DNA from: Pseudoalteromonas phenolica | GTDB lineage: Bacteria; Pseudomonadota; Gammaproteobacteria; Enterobacterales; Alteromonadaceae | Length of the DNA stretch: 64,000 bases | Direction of reading: 5' to 3' | NCBI RefSeq assembly: GCF_001444405.1 | Contig: NZ_CP013187.1 | Location: 2,232,001 to 2,296,000 of the forward strand | Shown: positions 26,161-34,931 of the stretch, piece by piece | Layout of the letters: the number at the start of each line of letters is the position of its first letter | Position numbering within the stretch: the first letter of the stretch is position 1 | Position numbers and translations under genes: made by a program | The notes under the pieces: model-generated | Databases searched by the model: none | What the model was told of the DNA's origin: nothing | Seen by the model: the letters and a program-made list of their open reading frames with translations, nothing else

Positions 26161-26827
26161 TCTTTAAAATCTTCAATGCTTGCTCTGCTGCTTTTTGTTC
26201 AGCCTTACGACGTGAACTGCCCACAGAAATAATGCTTTCCATCCCTTCCACTTCACATTCAACCGTGAATGTCTGGTTATGTGCCTGACCTTTCGTGTCG
26301 ATCACAGTGTAATTTGGTAAAGGCAGTTTTCGAGCCTGTAGAAACTCTTGCAGTAATGTTTTCGGATCTTTTTGATTGTGACCCGGAGAAATTGCCGCTA
26401 AACGAGAGTCGTACCATGTCAAAATAAGCTTAGTACAAGAATCAATATCTGAATCTAAGAAAACGGCACCAATGATCGCTTCAACAGCGTCTGCAAGTGT
26501 TGATTCGCGTCTAAAACCACCGCTTTTTAATTCACCTGGGCCTAAACGAAGATAATCACCTAAATTAAACTCAACACCAAATTCAGCTAAAGTTTGACCG
26601 CGTACAAGCGTCGAACGCATTCGACTTAGATCGCCTTCACGTGCTTTAGGAAATTTTTTGTATAAAGCATCGGCAATCACGTAGCTCAAGATCGAGTCAC
26701 CAAGAAACTCTAAGCGCTCATTATGTTGGCCTTTGTGACTACGGTGAGTCATCGCTTGTTCAAGCAATGCCTCATCACTAAATTCATAGCCTATTTTTTT
26801 ATATAATTCTGCTACACTTCTTTTCAT
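26150..26827 (-). CDS. rnc: Ribonuclease III
   Basis: 225 residues, as in E. coli (226). Signature NERLEFLGDS at 36-45, the second acidic site in DAVEAIIGAVFLD near 113, and a C-terminal double-stranded RNA-binding domain (about 153-223). It cuts dsRNA in rRNA precursors and regulatory duplexes. The stop overlaps era and the start is 1 bp from the lepB stop. Confidence 0.98.
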   Translation of the reverse strand: MKRSVAELYKKIGYEFSDEALLEQAMTHRSHKGQHNERLEFLGDSILSYVIADALYKKFPKAREGDLSRMRSTLVRGQTLAEFGVEFNLGDYLRLGPGELKSGGFRRESTLADAVEAIIGAVFLDSDIDSCTKLILTWYDSRLAAISPGHNQKDPKTLLQEFLQARKLPLPNYTVIDTKGQAHNQTFTVECEVEGMESIISVGSSRRKAEQKAAEQALKILKNDA

Positions 26828-26828
26828 T

Positions 26829-27764
26829 TTATTGAATATTACCTAGGCGTTCGAAACGAACACCGGTTGGAACCCATCCTGGTAACAGGCTATTTGGGCC
26901 ATTATCAAAATCAAAACTCATCCAAATAAACACCGCTTTGCCGACTAAGTTTTCTTTAGGGACAAAACCCCACATACGACCATCTTGACTGTTGTTACGG
27001 TTATCACCCATAACAAAATAACTGTCTTTAGGTACAACCCACTCATCTTTGCGAGTACCAGTTTGCTGGTAATAACGATCAGTAGATTCTAAAGCCTGTG
27101 GGTTTATTAGGATGTCATGTTGTGCACCTGGTAAGTCTTCAGTCAGTCTTACCAAATGCATTGGTCCTTGCATAAATTCATCACGGTTTACAATATCAAG
27201 ACCTATCTTATTGTATTCACCACACACTAGGTTGTCAGTGCGCTCTTTACCGGCTTCACAATTAGGCTTGATAAAAAGTTGACGATTACGATATACAATA
27301 CTATCCCCTGGTAAGCCAATGACACGTTTAATAAAATCAATTCGCTCATCAAGTGGGAATTTAAATACCGTAATATCACCACGTTCTGGTTCACCGACTT
27401 CAATCATCTGTGAGCGCCAAACCGGATCTTTAATGCCATATGCATATTTTTGAACCAAAATAAAATCACCATCTAATAGCGTTGGCATCATTGAGCCTGA
27501 CGGTATCTGAAATGGTTCAAAAATAAACGAACGGAAGATGGTGATCGCAGCAATCATAGGAAAAATAGACTTTGCACCCTCTACAATGGCAGGCTCTGGG
27601 GCAATCTGCGCAATCACATCATCATCAAGAGGAGTTTGCGTAGCACCTTGTGCCAACGCAATTCGTTCTTTTCGCTTTGGTGCGAACATGTAGTGGTCAA
27701 TCAACCAAATCAAGCCTGACCCAAGAGTCAAAAGCACCAAGAATACAGAAAAATAGCCTGCCAT
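26829..27764 (-). CDS. lepB: Signal peptidase I (leader peptidase)
   Basis: 311 residues. N-terminal hydrophobic segment at 3-22 and a second near 68-80; catalytic Ser in IPSGSMMPTL near residue 90, catalytic Lys in DFIKRVIGLPGD near 145, and the conserved GDNRNNSQDGRMWG box near 270. The catalytic domain lies in the periplasm and removes signal peptides from exported proteins. It follows lepA with a 12-bp gap. Confidence 0.97.
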   Translation of the reverse strand: MAGYFSVFLVLLTLGSGLIWLIDHYMFAPKRKERIALAQGATQTPLDDDVIAQIAPEPAIVEGAKSIFPMIAAITIFRSFIFEPFQIPSGSMMPTLLDGDFILVQKYAYGIKDPVWRSQMIEVGEPERGDITVFKFPLDERIDFIKRVIGLPGDSIVYRNRQLFIKPNCEAGKERTDNLVCGEYNKIGLDIVNRDEFMQGPMHLVRLTEDLPGAQHDILINPQALESTDRYYQQTGTRKDEWVVPKDSYFVMGDNRNNSQDGRMWGFVPKENLVGKAVFIWMSFDFDNGPNSLLPGWVPTGVRFERLGNIQ

Positions 27765-27776
27765 TAATAAGTCCTG

Positions 27777-29564
27777 TTATTTACCTACTTTAAGGATTGC
27801 TAAGAATGCATCTTGAGGAACTTCAACGTTACCCAATTGCTTCATTCGCTTTTTACCTTCTTTTTGTTTTTGAAGTAGCTTTTTCTTACGGCTCACGTCA
27901 CCGCCGTAACATTTCGCGATTACGTTCTTACGTAACTGCTTAACTGTTGTACGTGCAATAACATGTGTACCGATAGCTGCTTGGATCGCAATATCGAACA
28001 TTTGACGAGGAATAAGCTCTTTCAACGCATCAGCTAATTGACGGCCACGCTGCTGCGAACCCTCACGGTGAGCGATAATCGCCAATGCATCAACACGGTC
28101 GCCGTTAATTAGAATATCAACCCTAACCATATCAGAAGCTTGGAAACGCTTAAAGTTATAATCTAGTGACGCAAAACCACGGCTCGTTGACTTAAGCTTA
28201 TCAAAGAAGTCCATCACCACTTCGGCCATTGGTAGCTCGTAAGTTACAGCAACTTGGTTACCGTGATACGCCATCTTAGTTTGCACACCACGCTTCTCAA
28301 TACACAGCGTAATTACATTACCAAGGTATTCTTGCGGAACAAGGATATTCGCTTCAACAATCGGCTCGCGAATTTCAATGATGTCATTGACTGGAGGTAG
28401 TTCCGACGGGTTATCTATTTGAATAACGCCATCTTTTGTTTCTACCTCATACACTACCGTTGGCGCAGTAGTGATAAGGTCCATGTTATATTCACGTTCA
28501 AGACGCTCTTGAATGATTTCCATGTGTAGCATACCTAAGAAGCCAACACGGAAACCAAACCCAAGTGCGGTTGAGTTTTCAGGCTCGAAGAATAATGACG
28601 CATCATTTAGGCTTAGTTTGTTAAGCGCATCACGGAAAGCGTCATATTCGTCTGAAGCAATCGGGAACATACCCGCGTAAACCTGTGGCTTAACGCGTTG
28701 GAAACCAGGTAGACGTTCAGGCGCTGCATTTTGTGTCAAAGTAATTGTGTCACCTACAGGTGCACCATGGATATCTTTAATACCCGCAATCACAAAGCCT
28801 ACTTCGCCGGTTTTCAACACTCCTGTGTTTGTCTGCTTAGGTGTGAAAATACCAACATGATCAGCAATATGTGTTTGATCTGTTGACATAATCTTGATTT
28901 TATCGCCTTTACGTAATTCACCATGCTTAATACGTACCAGAGATACAACGCCTTGGTATGGGTCAAACCACGAATCGATAATTAGCGCTTGAAGAGGTGC
29001 TTCAGAATCGCCTACTGGCGGTGGTACATCGCGTACAATATTTTCTAGTACGTCTTTAATACCAATACCTGTTTTTGCTGAACATTGAACAGCTTCTAAC
29101 GCGTCAATACCCACGATTTCTTCAATTTCTTCAGCAACGCGAAGTGGATCGGCCTGAGGTAAATCTATTTTGTTAAGAATTGGAATGACTTCTAAGTCCA
29201 TTTCAATCGCTGTGTAGCAGTTTGCAAGAGTTTGTGCTTCTACACCCTGACCCGCATCAACAACTAATAGTGCACCTTCACACGCAGCAAGTGAACGTGA
29301 TACTTCATAGGTGAAGTCAACGTGTCCTGGTGTATCGATGAAGTTAAGTTGATAAGTTTCACCATCATCAGCCGTGTAGTTAAGCGTTACACTCTGTGCT
29401 TTGATGGTAATACCACGCTCACGTTCGATGTCCATCGAATCCAGAACTTGCTGCTGCATTTCACGATCTGTTAAACCACCACAGACTTGGATTAAGCGGT
29501 CAGACAAAGTTGATTTGCCATGGTCGATATGGGCGATAATAGAAAAGTTACGGATATGCTTCAT
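27777..29564 (-). CDS. lepA: Elongation factor 4 (LepA)
   Basis: 595 residues. Translational GTPase with G1 AHIDHGKSTL near residue 11, G3 DTPGHVDF, G4 NKIDLP, and the LepA-specific C-terminal domain ending near RKKKLLQKQKEGKKRMK. It acts on ribosomes in initiation or back-translocation. It is co-directional with rseC upstream (69-bp gap) and lepB downstream, as in E. coli. Confidence 0.98.
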   Translation of the reverse strand: MKHIRNFSIIAHIDHGKSTLSDRLIQVCGGLTDREMQQQVLDSMDIERERGITIKAQSVTLNYTADDGETYQLNFIDTPGHVDFTYEVSRSLAACEGALLVVDAGQGVEAQTLANCYTAIEMDLEVIPILNKIDLPQADPLRVAEEIEEIVGIDALEAVQCSAKTGIGIKDVLENIVRDVPPPVGDSEAPLQALIIDSWFDPYQGVVSLVRIKHGELRKGDKIKIMSTDQTHIADHVGIFTPKQTNTGVLKTGEVGFVIAGIKDIHGAPVGDTITLTQNAAPERLPGFQRVKPQVYAGMFPIASDEYDAFRDALNKLSLNDASLFFEPENSTALGFGFRVGFLGMLHMEIIQERLEREYNMDLITTAPTVVYEVETKDGVIQIDNPSELPPVNDIIEIREPIVEANILVPQEYLGNVITLCIEKRGVQTKMAYHGNQVAVTYELPMAEVVMDFFDKLKSTSRGFASLDYNFKRFQASDMVRVDILINGDRVDALAIIAHREGSQQRGRQLADALKELIPRQMFDIAIQAAIGTHVIARTTVKQLRKNVIAKCYGGDVSRKKKLLQKQKEGKKRMKQLGNVEVPQDAFLAILKVGK

Positions 29565-29633
29565 ATTTCTGGATTCTAAACTTCTTAAGTCATTAAATTA
29601 GATATTAGGGTGGGATTTTACATTTTATTTGCG

Positions 29634-30083
29634 CTAATCACCATCTATTTGCTTCACAGAGAAACTAATTGGGTAAATTTTTACCACTTTTACTTGGTGT
29701 TTGAGTCGTCCAACTCGATATCGCGCAACGATGAACCCCATCAAACCACCCATTAGCGCAAACAAGATCTGAAAAGGTTCTGATAAATTTAACAAAAACG
29801 CGCCAATAAACATCATGATGAATGCCCCCATTAATGGGGTCATGTAAACCCATGCACCATGATTAACTAGCTTGCTGTCATCAAGTGATAATTTTATTTT
29901 TTGACCAACTTCAACTGACTCATGAAGTTCAATAGGAAAGAGTTTTTTTTGTGTACCAAATAGTCGGCTAAATATTTGCGACCCACACTTGCCATTACAC
30001 CCTTCACAAGCTGGCTTAGGTTCGGCTTGAAGATAAGCAGTCGTGCCGCGAATTTTCGCGACACTCAAGGTTTGTTCTATCAT
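29634..30083 (-). CDS. rseC: RseC/MucC-like sigma-E regulator
   Basis: 149 residues. N-terminal cysteine cluster CEGCNGKCG near residues 24-32, then two membrane helices (about 80-98 and 103-119). RseC is an inner-membrane protein with a modest positive effect on sigma-E and a link to redox/iron-sulfur systems such as SoxR reduction. Its start overlaps the rseB stop by 4 bp. Confidence 0.92.
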   Translation of the reverse strand: MIEQTLSVAKIRGTTAYLQAEPKPACEGCNGKCGSQIFSRLFGTQKKLFPIELHESVEVGQKIKLSLDDSKLVNHGAWVYMTPLMGAFIMMFIGAFLLNLSEPFQILFALMGGLMGFIVARYRVGRLKHQVKVVKIYPISFSVKQIDGD

Positions 30084-31030
30084 AGAGCTCGTTTTACAGA
30101 CTCGGCAATATTTTTGGCTGTTTGTGGCGGGATTTTACCTACCACAGATACATCAAAAGCACCTGAGTTGTGAACATAAACAGTCGTTGCACCCGATGAT
30201 AACGCGCCACTGGGTCTTTTACCAGCCAGAGGTCTTTGCACAAATACTGAAAATTCAACTAACCCATCTGAAAACAAATAATAATCTGCAAGCTCATTAT
30301 TTAAATCTAGCTTGTGCCTGTCGGCTTTTAATAAGGTAAAACCTTGGGGTAGCCAATCGATTTGCCAATTTGACTGAGACTGTTCACTGATGACATTTTC
30401 ATTAACCACTGCTGGTTCAGGAAAATCTCTATTGAGAAGTTCAACAAGTTGTTGTGCAGGTTCTGTTGTAACGCTGATATGTGTGAGCTGAAGTTGCTCT
30501 AGCAACTCGCCCGCTTGATTCACATATGCCGCTTTTAAAAGAAGTGATGACTCAGTATCGATCCATAGCCAATAGTTGTATTTACCACTGTCTTTAGATT
30601 CTAACCTAACCAGCTGGGCCGGACGACCTGCTATACGGCCTTTTCCACCTAAAACAAAATCATAATCTTGCTTCAATATAGAAATATCTTTAAACAATAC
30701 TTCCGGTATTGGACCTGCTATAGAGTCGGTTGAGATAGAGTAAGGTGCTGATTGTGGTTCAAAGTAAGTGACCTTATCATCAACACGAACAATTTCTAGG
30801 CCAGCACCATTAAGCAAACTAAGTAATTCAAGTTCTTGGTTCTGGTGCTGAGCATGCAACCAACGATACGGCTCCATCCCCTTTTCTTTCATCACTACGA
30901 ATGAGGCATCAAAATTTCTTTGATGCACAGCAGTAGCCATATTTTGTAATAATTGTTTTGCAGTAAGTGTCTCAGAAGCTTGAGTCACTAGGGCAAAACA
31001 TAAACCAATAAGAAAAATAAACGGCTTCAT
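30080..31030 (-). CDS. rseB: Sigma-E regulatory protein RseB
   Basis: 316 residues with a Sec signal peptide (MKPFIFLIGLCFALVTQA, cleavage near ASE). MucB/RseB fold: a large LolA/LppX-like N-terminal domain, with YNYWLWIDTESSLLLKAAYVN near 170, and a smaller C-terminal domain. In the periplasm it binds RseA and shields it from DegS until it senses lipopolysaccharide. The start overlaps the rseA stop by one base. Confidence 0.95.
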   Translation of the reverse strand: MKPFIFLIGLCFALVTQASETLTAKQLLQNMATAVHQRNFDASFVVMKEKGMEPYRWLHAQHQNQELELLSLLNGAGLEIVRVDDKVTYFEPQSAPYSISTDSIAGPIPEVLFKDISILKQDYDFVLGGKGRIAGRPAQLVRLESKDSGKYNYWLWIDTESSLLLKAAYVNQAGELLEQLQLTHISVTTEPAQQLVELLNRDFPEPAVVNENVISEQSQSNWQIDWLPQGFTLLKADRHKLDLNNELADYYLFSDGLVEFSVFVQRPLAGKRPSGALSSGATTVYVHNSGAFDVSVVGKIPPQTAKNIAESVKRAL

Positions 31031-31635
31031 TAATTCGGTTCTTTATTCTCTTCTGTTTTTTCTGTTTTAGATTGATGCAACGCATGCGCCATTCTCGATT
31101 GACGCTGATGTTCAAGTACGAGAGCACCAATACGTTGTTGCTGAAGTTCTCTTACACCTTGTTGCGCGCTTTGTAGCGCAGAGCCTTCAGAAGAAAAACT
31201 CACAGGTGAAACACCTCCAGCCACGGGAATGGACTGCAATACAGGTAAATCCTCACCCACAACAGGCGTTTGCTGCATCGTATTTACACCTAACACCGCG
31301 ACTAGTGCGACACTGGCAGCTATCGCAATTTGAGAAAATGGCTTTTTCCAACTACTGATACTGACAACATTCGACTGTTCAGGTTGAAGAACAACTTCTT
31401 CAATGCCTTTCACGTTGTGACAAGGCTCATCAGCCAAAGCGGCCGCAAAGCTTGATGTTATGTCGATAGTTACTGCATTGTCGCTTTTGGCTCTCAACGC
31501 ATCACCGATCAGGGCGTATCGAGAAAACTTTTCTGAGTCTAATTGACTTAAGCTTGCATCATCTAGAGTACGCTCACCATCAAAAATTTCAGAAGTGCTA
31601 ACTTGTTCAATCTCAGCTTTATTAGCTTGGGTCAT
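31030..31635 (-). CDS. rseA: Anti-sigma-E factor RseA
   Basis: 201 residues. N-terminal cytoplasmic anti-sigma domain (DGERTLDDASLSQL; WxxYxLIGDALR replaced by FSRYALIGDALR), one membrane helix near residues 101-118 (SQIAIAASVALVAVLGV), and a Gln-rich periplasmic C-terminus. It holds RpoE inactive and is cut by DegS and RseP on envelope stress. The gap to rpoE is 2 bp. Confidence 0.95.
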   Translation of the reverse strand: MTQANKAEIEQVSTSEIFDGERTLDDASLSQLDSEKFSRYALIGDALRAKSDNAVTIDITSSFAAALADEPCHNVKGIEEVVLQPEQSNVVSISSWKKPFSQIAIAASVALVAVLGVNTMQQTPVVGEDLPVLQSIPVAGGVSPVSFSSEGSALQSAQQGVRELQQQRIGALVLEHQRQSRMAHALHQSKTEKTEENKEPN

Positions 31636-31637
31636 AT

Positions 31638-32219
31638 TTAAGACTCACTAATCATTGGGTTTAAATTATTATCAATTGCTTCACGCGCTCTGAAAATTCG
31701 CGACCTCACTGTTCCAACAGGACAGTCCATAATCACGGCAATTTCTTCGTAGCTCATACCCTCAATTTCTCTTAGGGTAATTGCCGTTTTCAAGTCATCA
31801 GGCAAGCCATCTATGGTTTTATAGATAACGGCTTTAACTTCATCACTAAGCAATAAATTCTCTGGCGATGCATTTGAACGAAGCGAATCTGCATTATCGT
31901 AGAGTTCAGCTTCTTCAGCATCAATATCGTTGGCTGGCGGTTTACGACCTTGAGCCACCAAATAATTTTTAGAACAGTTAACCGCAATACGATAAAGCCA
32001 AGTATAAAATGCACTCTCACCTCTAAAGTTAGGCAGAGCACGATACGCTTTAATAAACGCTTCTTGTGCTACGTCAGCTATATCGCTTTGATTTGATACA
32101 TATCGAGAGATAAGACCTGCGATTCTGTTTTGATATTTGGCAACTAAGAGGTTGAAGGCGTTTTTATCTCCTTGCTGTACCCGCTTGACCAATGCTAAAT
32201 CCAATTCCTGCTCGCTCAT
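31638..32219 (-). CDS. rpoE: RNA polymerase sigma-E factor (extracytoplasmic stress)
   Basis: 193 residues, two more than E. coli RpoE. Region 2 has DIADVAQEAFIKAYRALPNFRGESAFYTWLYRIAVN (residues about 46-81) and region 4 has LREIEGMSYEEIAVIMDCPVGTVRSRIFRARE. It directs envelope stress genes for outer-membrane protein folding. First gene of the rpoE-rseABC operon, with its own sigma-E promoter 64 bp upstream. Confidence 0.98.
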   Translation of the reverse strand: MSEQELDLALVKRVQQGDKNAFNLLVAKYQNRIAGLISRYVSNQSDIADVAQEAFIKAYRALPNFRGESAFYTWLYRIAVNCSKNYLVAQGRKPPANDIDAEEAELYDNADSLRSNASPENLLLSDEVKAVIYKTIDGLPDDLKTAITLREIEGMSYEEIAVIMDCPVGTVRSRIFRAREAIDNNLNPMISES

Positions 32220-32283
32220 TCGAGCCGGTACTCCTCTTTCTTATAATTGTAACTAAATGTGAGTTGCCATCTTTCACAGCAAT

Positions 32284-32310
32284 TGAGACACACTATTAAA
32301 TAAAAAGTTC
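32284..32310 (-). promoter_or_regulatory. Sigma-E promoter of rpoE
   Basis: Minus-strand GAACTT (-35), 16-bp spacer and TCTCA (-10), ending 64 bp before the rpoE ATG. It fits the known sigma-E consensus GGAACTT-N16-TCTGA closely, and rpoE is autoregulated in other gammaproteobacteria. Confidence 0.8.
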
Positions 32311-32409
32311 TGTTTTTTTAAATTTTTTTTTAAAATATCTTCTGAGCGCTTAAAATAACCACTTTCAAAAAGTCTATTTTGGCCTAACGTTCGTACTTTT
32401 ACGATCATA

Positions 32410-32427
32410 GTACACTTGTTAGTGTAC
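32410..32427. promoter_or_regulatory. 18-bp palindrome in the nadB promoter region
   Basis: Perfect arms GTACACT / AGTGTAC around TGTT, 28 bp before the nadB ATG and within the divergent rpoE-nadB interval. It looks like a dimeric repressor operator. The regulator is unknown to me. Confidence 0.5.
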
Positions 32428-32455
32428 ATCACATAGAAAAAACGAAGATTCGAAT

Positions 32456-34051
32456 ATGAAACAAATCAATAACCATGAAACTGACGTGGTTGTCATTGGT
32501 AGTGGTGCTGCCGGATTGAGCCTTGCACTTTCACTTGCTGAACACTGTAACGTAACAGTTATCAGTAAAGGGTCTTTAAAAGAAGGGTCTACACTTTATG
32601 CTCAAGGTGGCATAGCAGCTGTTTTTGATAAAAAAAATGACAGTATTGAATCACATGTTGAAGACACGTTAGCTGCCGGTGGTGGTTTATGCGACAGAGA
32701 CGCAGTGCACTACACAGCCAGCAATGCTAAAGCCTGTTTAAAATGGTTAATTGAACAAGGCGTACCCTTTGATATGGAGTTTGATAGCAAAGGCAAAGAG
32801 CGCTATCACTTAACTCGTGAAGGTGGGCACAGCCACAGAAGAATTCTGCACGCTGCCGACGCAACAGGTAAAGCAGTACAAACTACTCTAGTTAGCCAAG
32901 TACAATCTCATAAAAATATAAAGTTACTTGAAAACTACAATGCCATAGATTTAGTAAAAAATACCGCATGTGACACTCAACCAGTCAAAGGCGTCTATGT
33001 TTACAACCGTATTGAAGACAAAGTAGAAACCATTTCAGCAAAGTTCGTTGCGTTAGCAACGGGTGGAGCCAGCAAAGTTTATCTTTACACTTCCAACCCT
33101 GATGTATCAAGTGGAGACGGTATTGCAATGGCTTGGCGCGCTGGTTGTCGCGTTGCGAATATGGAATTTAATCAATTTCATCCAACAAGCCTTTATCATC
33201 CAGAACTTCAGAACTTTTTAATCACTGAGGCGATGCGTGGTGAAGGTGCCCACTTAAAACGCCCTGACGGTACGCGTTTTATGCCTGATTTTGACGAGCG
33301 CGAAGAGCTAGCTCCGCGAGATATTGTTGCCAGAGCGATAGATTTTGAGATGAAGCGCTTAGGCGCAAACTGTGTGTATCTCGATATTTCACACAAAGAC
33401 AAAGACTTTATCATTGAGCACTTTCCTACCATTTACGCAAAGTGTTTAAGTGTTGGCCTAGATATTACAAAAGAGCCAATCCCTGTTGTACCAGCTGCAC
33501 ATTATACCTGTGGTGGTGTAATGACAGACTTCAATGGTAAGACTGACTTACAAAATCTATATGCTATTGGAGAAGTCGCTTATACCGGTCTACACGGTGC
33601 GAATCGTATGGCGAGTAATTCATTACTCGAATGTATAGTGTTTGCGCATGCAGCAGCTAAAGATATTTTGTCTAAACTCGACCATGCAAAAGCATCTACT
33701 CAGCTCACTCAATGGGATGAAAGTCAGGTCGGTAACTCTGATGAAGAGGTTGTTATTACCCACAATTGGCATGAATTGAGGTTATTCATGTGGGATTATG
33801 TCGGCATTGTCCGCTCTACGAAGCGCTTAGAACGAGCTTTGCGACGAGTTGAACTCTTGCAACAAGAAATTCAAGAATATTATGCTAACTTTAGGGTGAG
33901 TAACAATTTATTAGAACTCAGAAACCTTGTACAAGTTGCAGAGTTAATTATTCGAAGTGCGCTAGAGCGTAAAGAGAGCAGAGGCTTGCATTACACTCTT
34001 GATTACCCTGAACAAAACGATAATCCAACACCCACTGTGCTAAAGCCTTAA
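32456..34051 (+). CDS. nadB: L-aspartate oxidase
   Basis: 531 residues. FAD-binding GSGAAGLSLALSL near residues 15-27, LYAQGGIAAV near 50, HTREGGHS-type site (LTREGGHSHRRI near 122), and ALATGGASKVY. It oxidises L-aspartate to iminoaspartate, the first step of de novo NAD synthesis. Divergent from rpoE, as in E. coli, with a palindrome in its promoter region. Confidence 0.98.
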   Translation: MKQINNHETDVVVIGSGAAGLSLALSLAEHCNVTVISKGSLKEGSTLYAQGGIAAVFDKKNDSIESHVEDTLAAGGGLCDRDAVHYTASNAKACLKWLIEQGVPFDMEFDSKGKERYHLTREGGHSHRRILHAADATGKAVQTTLVSQVQSHKNIKLLENYNAIDLVKNTACDTQPVKGVYVYNRIEDKVETISAKFVALATGGASKVYLYTSNPDVSSGDGIAMAWRAGCRVANMEFNQFHPTSLYHPELQNFLITEAMRGEGAHLKRPDGTRFMPDFDEREELAPRDIVARAIDFEMKRLGANCVYLDISHKDKDFIIEHFPTIYAKCLSVGLDITKEPIPVVPAAHYTCGGVMTDFNGKTDLQNLYAIGEVAYTGLHGANRMASNSLLECIVFAHAAAKDILSKLDHAKASTQLTQWDESQVGNSDEEVVITHNWHELRLFMWDYVGIVRSTKRLERALRRVELLQQEIQEYYANFRVSNNLLELRNLVQVAELIIRSALERKESRGLHYTLDYPEQNDNPTPTVLKP

Positions 34052-34095
34052 TCAAACTCAATGCGCTTACCATACCAATCTTCATAAATAATAAA

Positions 34096-34575
34096 CTATT
34101 TTGAAGGTTGGTATTGCTGTTCGTTTAAAGCAAAACGGCAAAGCCTTCGCCAATCACGGTCAATCATAGAAGAAGCCACAAATTGAACTGTCTTATCTTT
34201 TTGTTCGCTTGTTCTTATCTTTATTGATAAAGTTAAAAACTGTAATTTTGCACATACAACCTGCCCACAAACTCTGTTTACACTATGAATCTCAATATAA
34301 TTGTCTTGAGTATCGAACAACACCGTGCCACAAAATGGGGTAGTATTCTTGATGTGTAAGTGGTTTACATAAAAAGCCAATAACGCTGCAAGGCAAATAA
34401 ATAAGAAAGGATAAAGATGAGCAGTTACAAGAAAGGTAACAAAGCTTATAACCAACAAGACAAGTGCAATCGCCCTCAAATCTTGTCGGTTATTTTGAAA
34501 TACAATTTTATACTTTAACGCGGCCAAGTATAAATTGAACCATTTTATTGAGTTCTGGATCAGGACACTTCTCAT
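34096..34575 (-). CDS. ygfX: YgfX (CptA)-like membrane protein
   Basis: About 160 residues. Two adjacent hydrophobic helices (about 38-55 and 57-75 of the longest frame) and a C-terminal SSMIDRDWRRLCRFAL motif resemble YgfX. In E. coli this protein is the partner of SdhE and a proposed toxin acting on FtsZ/MreB. It overlaps the sdhE end in another frame. The start is uncertain: ATG 34593, ATG 34575 and TTG 34527 are all possible; the last would nearly remove the overlap. Confidence 0.7.
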   Translation of the reverse strand: MRSVLIQNSIKWFNLYLAALKYKIVFQNNRQDLRAIALVLLVISFVTFLVTAHLYPFLFICLAALLAFYVNHLHIKNTTPFCGTVLFDTQDNYIEIHSVNRVCGQVVCAKLQFLTLSIKIRTSEQKDKTVQFVASSMIDRDWRRLCRFALNEQQYQPSK

Positions 34576-34759
34576 GACCCATGAACCAAGCAAATAGATC
34601 TGGGTCTTCTACTTCAAGTAGTCGTTGAAAGGTCAATTTATCAGATTCAGGTAACTCGTCAAAGGCTTCATCAACAAATGGCCCCAATAATACGTCTAGT
34701 TCAAGCATTCCCCTTCTACAGGCCCATTTTAATCGTGATTTTGGAAAAAGCTGAGTCAT
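34508..34759 (-). CDS. sdhE: FAD assembly factor SdhE (YgfY/CptB)
   Basis: 83 residues with the family signature RRGMLELDVLL near 15-25 and DPDLFAWFMGH near 53-63. It promotes covalent flavinylation of succinate dehydrogenase and fumarate reductase. The partner ygfX overlaps its end. It lies near nadB, the usual neighbourhood. Confidence 0.95.
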   Translation of the reverse strand: MTQLFPKSRLKWACRRGMLELDVLLGPFVDEAFDELPESDKLTFQRLLEVEDPDLFAWFMGHEKCPDPELNKMVQFILGRVKV

Positions 34760-34931
34760 CTACAACCTCTGAATTATGAGAATATCTAAGAAATATCAGT
34801 ATATAAAATCGGGTAACACATTAAAATGCTGTGCACTTGAAAAGTTGATATTAAGCAATATTTTTATTCGCTTTAGGCAGGTCAATATATGTTTTGCTGT
34901 AAAATTTCAAATTGAAAACTTTCAGCGAGCA

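Noticed and set aside
32410..32427. nadB palindrome considered as a TrpR or TyrR box
   Set aside because: Only the outer GTAC matches the TrpR operator, the core differs, and it does not fit TGTAAA-N6-TTTACA of TyrR. Left as unknown.
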